Both the position numbers and the translations under genes were made by a program. The notes below the pieces were generated by a model. That model saw only the letters and a program-made list of their open reading frames with translations, had not been told where the DNA came from and did not search any database. DNA of 9,532 nucleotides, from the NCBI GenBank assembly GCA_002293065.1, contig DBCN01000092.1:1-9532 (forward strand), written 5' to 3'. Source of the DNA: Opitutia bacterium UBA957 (lineage in GTDB: Bacteria; Verrucomicrobiota; Verrucomicrobiia; Opitutales; UBA953). Positions 5,885 to 9,532 of the stretch are shown here, piece after piece; the first letter of the stretch is position 1; every line of letters begins with the position of its first letter.

Positions 5885-5914
5885 GACTCCTTTACTAAAG
5901 ACCTGCCGACCGCT

Positions 5915-5941
5915 GGGAAGCGCAAAGGGTTTCGCCTTCCC
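5915..5941. promoter_or_regulatory. Imperfect inverted repeat between the divergent SGNH and Hsp70 genes
   Basis: GGGAAG (5915-5920) pairs with CTTCCC (5936-5941). The pairing continues inward as CG/CG and AAA/TTT around a GGG loop, with one bulged base on each side, making 11 pairs in all. It sits in the 91-base space between two divergent start codons, where a regulator-binding site would be expected. It does not match the CIRCE heat-shock operator (TTAGCACTC-N9-GAGTGCTAA). Function is unknown. Confidence 0.35.
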
Positions 5942-5961
5942 CCGCCCTCCCCTGTCGTTCA

Positions 5962-5967
5962 TATAAA
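5962..5967 (+). promoter_or_regulatory. Candidate -10 box of the Hsp70 gene
   Basis: TATAAA stands out in an otherwise GC-rich spacer and lies nine bases upstream of the Hsp70 ATG. If it is a -10 box, transcription would start near 5974, leaving a leader of about two bases. No convincing -35 box is seen 16-19 bases upstream, where the sequence is a C-run, and no Shine-Dalgarno site precedes the ATG. The last point agrees with a leaderless or near-leaderless mRNA. Confidence 0.35.
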
Positions 5968-5975
5968 CCTTACGG

Positions 5976-7472
5976 ATGGCTCACCTCCTCGGCATCGACC
6001 TCGGCACCACGACGACCATCGTCGCGCGCGTCGACGAGTCCGGCGCCCCCGAAATCATCCGCGACTGGGAAGGCGAGGCCATCACCCCGTCGGCCCTGTG
6101 CTTTGAGACCGCCACCCACGTCGTCGTGGGCCGCGAAGCCCGCGCGATGGCCGAGGATGCCGAACACGCGTTCCTGGAATTCAAACGCGACATGGGCACG
6201 GGCGTCTCGCACCCGGTCTTCGGCCAACGCGTCACGCCCCTCGACCTCTCGGCCCTGCTGCTCCGCAAGGTCCGCACCCACGCCGAAGCCGCCCACGGCC
6301 CCGTCGACCTGGCGGTCATCACCATCCCCGCCAACTTCACGAACGCCGCCCGCGAAGCCACCCTCGAGGCCGCTCGCCGCGCGGGCTTCGCGCAGGTGCA
6401 CATGATCAACGAGCCGACCGCGGCGGCCCTCGCCTATGCGCGCGGCCAGAAGCAACCGCTCGACGGCCTCTATGCGGTCTTCGATTTCGGCGGCGGGACG
6501 TTCGACGTCTCCCTCGTGCGCGCGAAAGGTATGTCCGTCCAAGTCGTCTTCACCGAAGGCGTGCAACGGCTCGGCGGGAAAGACTTTGACGCCAAGCTCA
6601 CCGCGCTCGTGGCGGCGAAGTTCCAGGCGGAAACCGGCGACGAGCTTCGCGCCGGCGATTGCGAGTTCTCCAAGGCCGACGCCGAAGACCTCAAGCATCG
6701 GCTATCGTCCCGGCAAGCCATCCGCCTCCCGCTCCGTTCCGCCAAGCACGGACGCGTGCACATCGAAGTGACGCGGGCCGAATTCGAAGCCGCCATCGCG
6801 GGCCTCGTCGCCCAAGCCGAGATGGCCTGCGAGGGCGTGCTGCTGCGGGCCGGACTCGACCGCCGCGAACTCGCCGGCGTCTTCCTCGCCGGCGGCACCT
6901 GTCGCGTGCCCAGCGTCCAAGCGGCCGTCCACCGCGTCTTCGGACAAGAACCACAGCTGCGCGACCCTGACACCGCGGTGGCGCTCGGCGCCGCGCTCTA
7001 CGCCGCGCACAAGGCCGACCCCGCGAAGCTCTCGCCCGCCCAACGTCGCCGCGCCGCGGAGATCAGTTTCCAAGATATCGCGCCGCACTACTACGGCACG
7101 CTCTCGCTCGACGACGACGGGGTACTCGAAAACAGCATCATCATCTCCAAGGGCGAGAAATTGCCCGTGGCCCGGACGCGCACTTACTACACCGTCGAGG
7201 CCGATCAACGCGTCCTGACCTGCGAGGTCACGCAGTCCGCGATTCCCGAGAACGACCCGCTCATGGTGCTGCGCATCGCTGAAGTGGAAATGGCCCTGCC
7301 CGCCGGACGCCCGGCGGACCAAGCCATCGAAGTCACCTTCGCCTACGACCTCAACGGCATCATGCGCGCGGAGTTCCGCGACCTCGGCACCGGCCAACCG
7401 CTTGTCATCGAGCTGCGGGATGAAGGTGCGGGTCGCGGCTCGCTCAACGTCGCGAAGGTCACGCTCGGCTGA
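5976..7472 (+). CDS. Hsp70-family ATPase lacking the C-terminal lid (DnaK-like)
   Basis: The protein is 498 residues, against about 638 for E. coli DnaK. The actin-fold ATPase domain (1 to about 345) has the phosphate-1 loop GIDLGTTTT at 6-14, Lys70 in FKRDMG (the catalytic lysine position of DnaK), EPTAAALAYA at 146-155, the phosphate-2 loop DFGGGTFDVSL at 170-180 with Thr174, and the adenosine motif FLAGGTCRVPSVQ at 303-315. A beta-sandwich-like region at about 366-498 retains ISKGEKLPV (389-397) and VTFAYDLNGIMRAE (453-466), which match substrate-binding-domain strands of DnaK. The helical lid and disordered tail are absent, and the reading frame ends naturally. The inter-domain linker, normally DVLLLDVTP, reads EISFQDIAP here, so its hydrophobic core is weakened. 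The stop is followed after one base by the start of a single-TM protein, suggesting the two work together. It is not the canonical dnaK: no grpE or dnaJ is adjacent, and it is shortened. Confidence 0.92.
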   Translation: MAHLLGIDLGTTTTIVARVDESGAPEIIRDWEGEAITPSALCFETATHVVVGREARAMAEDAEHAFLEFKRDMGTGVSHPVFGQRVTPLDLSALLLRKVRTHAEAAHGPVDLAVITIPANFTNAAREATLEAARRAGFAQVHMINEPTAAALAYARGQKQPLDGLYAVFDFGGGTFDVSLVRAKGMSVQVVFTEGVQRLGGKDFDAKLTALVAAKFQAETGDELRAGDCEFSKADAEDLKHRLSSRQAIRLPLRSAKHGRVHIEVTRAEFEAAIAGLVAQAEMACEGVLLRAGLDRRELAGVFLAGGTCRVPSVQAAVHRVFGQEPQLRDPDTAVALGAALYAAHKADPAKLSPAQRRRAAEISFQDIAPHYYGTLSLDDDGVLENSIIISKGEKLPVARTRTYYTVEADQRVLTCEVTQSAIPENDPLMVLRIAEVEMALPAGRPADQAIEVTFAYDLNGIMRAEFRDLGTGQPLVIELRDEGAGRGSLNVAKVTLG

Positions 7473-7473
7473 G

Positions 7474-8127
7474 ATGCCCAACGCGTTCGTCACTTTCCTC
7501 GCCACGGGCGTGCTCGGCATCGTCGCGGCGATGGCTTGGCTCTATTTCCGTCGTCCGACCACCCGGCGCCCGGCCCCACGCCGCCGCAAGGCCACCCGCG
7601 CCGACCAAGTCCCCGCCGCTCCGGGCGGCTCGACGGACCTTGAACGGCTCGCCTGGATCGTCGGCAAGATGACCGGCACGCCACCGCGCCAAGTACCGCT
7701 GGACGCCCCGCTGGCCGAGGTGCTGGCCAAGGTCGCCCCGTCGGAATTCGCCGCGGCCGTCGGCAGCGCGTGCCGCACCACGGTGACGATCGACGAAGCC
7801 GCGCTGCGCATGAACCTGAAGCAGTTCGCGCAATACCTCCGCCACCTCCGACGCGCGGAGCAAGAACCCAAGGGACGGAAGCGCTCGCCGAAGGTCGCCG
7901 GCGACCGCATGGCCGGCTGGGAGCCGCCGCTGCTGGCCTTGGCCACCGAACTCGGCGTGAAGCCCGAATGGGAAATCGAAAAAGCCCTCGCCCACCTCAC
8001 GAAGGAATACCTCCGCCAGAACGCCCGCATCCACCTCGCCGCCCGCGCGGCCGACCGGGATGCCGTCCAAGCCCGCCTGGAGCAGATTGGTCGCCTCCGC
8101 GAGGCCTTGCGGCCGACCGGCGTTTAA
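7474..8127 (+). CDS. Single-TM protein of unknown function, coupled to the Hsp70 gene
   Basis: I do not recognise this 217-residue protein. One hydrophobic helix (FVTFLATGVLGIVAAMAWLYF, 5-25) is followed at once by a highly basic segment (26-42, RRP and RRRK), which predicts an N-out, C-in membrane anchor with the rest in the cytoplasm. A linker leads to a helical domain at about 55-125. A second basic stretch (about 127-146) and a second helical domain (about 149-215) follow. The last part is rich in Ala, Arg, Leu and Glu and may be coiled. Residues 56-122 loosely recall the acyl-carrier-protein fold, with VTIDEA and a final LKQFAQYL, but the attachment motif DSL is absent. The ATG lies one base after the Hsp70 stop (TGAGATG) with no Shine-Dalgarno site, so translation is probably coupled. 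By context it may hold the Hsp70 at the membrane or act as its co-factor; it has no J-domain HPD motif. Confidence 0.75.
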   Translation: MPNAFVTFLATGVLGIVAAMAWLYFRRPTTRRPAPRRRKATRADQVPAAPGGSTDLERLAWIVGKMTGTPPRQVPLDAPLAEVLAKVAPSEFAAAVGSACRTTVTIDEAALRMNLKQFAQYLRHLRRAEQEPKGRKRSPKVAGDRMAGWEPPLLALATELGVKPEWEIEKALAHLTKEYLRQNARIHLAARAADRDAVQARLEQIGRLREALRPTGV

Positions 8128-8171
8128 GTCGCTTGCACCGACGGACGTCCCGCCCACGCTCACCGCCTTCC

Positions 8172-8840
8172 ATGCAGGACCTCATCCCCCTCTTTCCCGA
8201 AGTCGAAGAAGCCCAGTGGGCGAAGCTCATCGAGATGGCGGCGCTCCACCGCGAGTGGAACGAGAAGATCAACCTCGTCTCCCGCAAGGACATCGAGCAC
8301 CTCGAACGCCACCACTACGCGCCCTGCATCGCGGCGGTGAAGTGCCTGAAGCTCATGGTCGGCGCCCGCGTCATCGACGTCGGCACCGGCGGCGGCTTCC
8401 CCGGGCTCATCCTCGCGGTCCTGTACCCGAAGGCCGATTTCACGCTCGTCGATTCCGTCGGCAAGAAGGTCATGGTCGTCGAAGACATCGTGAAGCGCCT
8501 CAAACTGAAGAACGTCCAAGTCCTCAACGCCCGCGCCGAGACGCTCACGCACGAGCACGACTTCATCACCGGCCGCGCGGTGTCCGACCTCCGCCTCTTC
8601 GTCCACCAGACCAAGCAGCTCATCCGCCACGGCCTGAAGCACTCCCTGCCCAACGGCATCCTCTATTGGCAGGGCGGCGACCCCGCCGAAGAAAAGGCCA
8701 AGGCCGGCATCGCCCCCCATTTCAGCTTAGAACTCCGCCCCCTGCTTTGGAACGACGAGAAGTTCGAGGGTAAGCGGATCGTCCTCTACCGCGCCCAGGA
8801 CCTGCCGCGTTGCAAGAAGCCCGACCTCCCGACCGCCTAA
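8172..8840 (+). CDS. rsmG: 16S rRNA (guanine-N7)-methyltransferase RsmG (GidB)
   Basis: RsmG uses S-adenosylmethionine to make m7G527 (E. coli numbering) in the 530 loop of 16S rRNA; loss gives low-level streptomycin resistance. The protein is 222 residues, close to the usual 200-240. The family signature NLVSRKDIEHLERHH lies at 34-48. The SAM-binding motif DVGTGGGFPGLILA is at 69-82, LVDSVGKKVMVVEDIVKRLKL at 92-112 is the usual LLDSxGKR region, and GRAVSDL at 134-140 corresponds to the SRAF segment. ILYWQGGD at 163-170 stands where most members have a LKG motif, so the lysine is missing. The longer frame starting at 7770 overlaps the preceding gene out of frame and is rejected; the ATG at 8172 fits the family N-terminus. 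It lies 44 bases after the TM-protein gene. It is not beside gidA/parA/parB, where rsmG is often found. Confidence 0.93.
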   Translation: MQDLIPLFPEVEEAQWAKLIEMAALHREWNEKINLVSRKDIEHLERHHYAPCIAAVKCLKLMVGARVIDVGTGGGFPGLILAVLYPKADFTLVDSVGKKVMVVEDIVKRLKLKNVQVLNARAETLTHEHDFITGRAVSDLRLFVHQTKQLIRHGLKHSLPNGILYWQGGDPAEEKAKAGIAPHFSLELRPLLWNDEKFEGKRIVLYRAQDLPRCKKPDLPTA

Positions 8841-8857
8841 GCGGGCCTTATGACCCG

Positions 8858-8893
8858 ACCGTGCCTTGACCCGAGGCCACGGAACCGCACGGT
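8858..8893 (+). other. Inverted repeat in the metH leader
   Basis: ACCGTGC (8858-8864) is a perfect reverse complement of GCACGGT (8887-8893). The same CCGTG can instead pair with CACGG at 8879-8883 (one base uncertain), so two exclusive hairpins can be drawn. TGACCCGA also occurs twice, at 8851-8858 and 8867-8874. The 60-base rsmG-metH gap is too short for a cobalamin or classical SAM riboswitch. No U tract follows, so it is not an intrinsic terminator. Confidence 0.35.
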
Positions 8894-8900
8894 AGGGGCG

Positions 8901-9532
8901 ATGTCCCTGCAGAGACTCCCATTGAACCCGGCCGGCGAGCGCCTTGAGGCCCTCCTGCGTCAACGCATCGTCTTCCTCGACGGCGCCATGGGGACCATGA
9001 TCCAACAGCTCAAGCTGCAGGAACCGGACTACCGGGGCACGCGCTTCGCCGACCATCCCGGTCAGCTGAAGGGCAACAACGACCTCCTCGTCGTCACCAA
9101 GCCCGAAGTCGTCCGCGACATCCACCGCGCCTACCTCGAAGCCGGCGCGGACATCCTCGAGACCAATACCTTCAACGGGACGTCCATCGCCCTGGCCGAC
9201 TACGAGATGGGCCATCTCGTCCGCGAGCTCAACACCGCCGCCGTGCAGGTCGCCCGCCAAGCGGTCGACGCCTTCAAGGCCGCCCATCCCGGCAAGGACG
9301 CCTTCGTCGCGGGCGCCATCGGCCCGACGAACAAGACGCTGTCGATGTCCCGCGACGTCAACGATTCCGCCAAGCGCGACGTGACGTTCGTCCAGGTGCG
9401 CGACGCGTACCGCGAACAGGTCGACGCGCTCATCGACGCCGGGGCGGACCTACTGCTCTGCGAGACGGTCTTCGACACGCTCGTCCTCAAGGCCGCGCTC
9501 TTCGCCATCGACGAAGCCTTCGAGGCCCGCGG
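8901..9532 (+). CDS. metH: Cobalamin-dependent methionine synthase, N-terminal part (runs off the right edge)
   Basis: MetH moves a methyl group from methyltetrahydrofolate through cobalamin to homocysteine, making methionine. The first 210 codons are present and correspond to the homocysteine-binding (beta/alpha)8 barrel. Matches to E. coli MetH are strong: VFLDGAMGTMIQ at 24-35, RFADHPGQLKGNNDLLVVTKPEV at 48-70, AGADILETNTFN at 81-92, GAIGPTNKTLSMSRDVND at 138-155 and GADLLLCETVFDTL at 181-194. The zinc-binding cysteines (247, 310 and 311 in E. coli) lie beyond the edge. The ATG at 8901 follows AGGGG with only two or three bases between, which is a short Shine-Dalgarno spacing. The start gives an N-terminus of normal length. 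The window cannot show whether this is a full MetH or a split version with only the barrel domains. Confidence 0.95.
   Translation, partial: MSLQRLPLNPAGERLEALLRQRIVFLDGAMGTMIQQLKLQEPDYRGTRFADHPGQLKGNNDLLVVTKPEVVRDIHRAYLEAGADILETNTFNGTSIALADYEMGHLVRELNTAAVQVARQAVDAFKAAHPGKDAFVAGAIGPTNKTLSMSRDVNDSAKRDVTFVQVRDAYREQVDALIDAGADLLLCETVFDTLVLKAALFAIDEAFEAR

Noticed and set aside
5156..6106. Plus-strand open frame of 316 codons across the SGNH gene into the Hsp70 start
   Set aside because: It is antisense to the SGNH hydrolase and overlaps the Hsp70 start in another frame; the composition is Arg/Gly-rich and typical of a shadow frame.
7770..8171. N-terminal extension of rsmG from an upstream ATG
   Set aside because: It overlaps the TM-protein gene out of frame, is Arg/Pro-rich, and the ATG at 8172 gives a normal RsmG N-terminus.
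8841..8900. Cobalamin, SAM or SAH riboswitch upstream of metH
   Set aside because: The gap is only 60 bases and no conserved riboswitch core was recognised.
1..9532. CRISPR array, tRNA or rRNA gene, transposase, phage or toxin-antitoxin gene
   Set aside because: None was seen on either strand; the only repeats are the short tandem units and the palindrome described.

Overview
This is a GC-rich bacterial window with tightly packed genes and two blocks that carry metabolic and housekeeping functions. Its style suggests the Planctomycetes-Verrucomicrobia group, most likely Verrucomicrobiota. The reasons are a lidless Hsp70 with a membrane partner, a planctomycete/verrucomicrobial-looking SGNH hydrolase, a divergent RsmG, and a weak reliance on Shine-Dalgarno sites. 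That taxonomic call is an inference from protein character, not from a marker search.

Positions 1-3410 hold a biotin operon on the minus strand in the order bioA-bioB-bioD-bioF; bioF runs off the left edge. bioB and bioD are 3 bases apart, and bioD and bioF overlap in an ATGA, so the last three genes look translationally coupled. Upstream of bioA lies a clear BirA (biotin repressor) operator, TTGTAAACC-N14-GCTTAACAA. A promoter whose -35 box lies inside the operator can be drawn so that transcription starts on the GTG start codon of bioA. The operon therefore looks biotin-repressed. The bioA-bioB gap holds three tandem GGGGATA units and a strong hairpin over the bioA stop codon.

Positions 3411-4842 hold a plus-strand lipoprotein with the zinc-site motifs of the anthrax lethal factor-like (ATLF) peptidases. 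Between its HEFGH and its distal YxxTNxAE motif sits a segment that reads like an S4 domain; this is the most unusual protein in the window. After it comes a 113-bp nested palindrome with 28-bp arms, resembling a REP/BIME or small MITE. A classical rho-independent terminator then serves the minus-strand genes that converge on it.

Positions 4843-5884 hold a minus-strand pair: a secreted SGNH/GDSL-like hydrolase with a variant active site, followed by a small Dabb (stress-responsive A/B barrel) protein.

Positions 5885-9532 run on the plus strand, divergent from the SGNH gene: a lidless Hsp70-family ATPase, a one-TM protein of unknown function starting one base after the Hsp70 stop, rsmG (16S rRNA m7G methyltransferase), and the first 210 codons of metH (cobalamin-dependent methionine synthase). 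RsmG uses S-adenosylmethionine and MetH makes its precursor methionine. The Hsp70 and the membrane protein are probably a functional pair. No rRNA, tRNA, CRISPR array, transposase or phage gene was seen.
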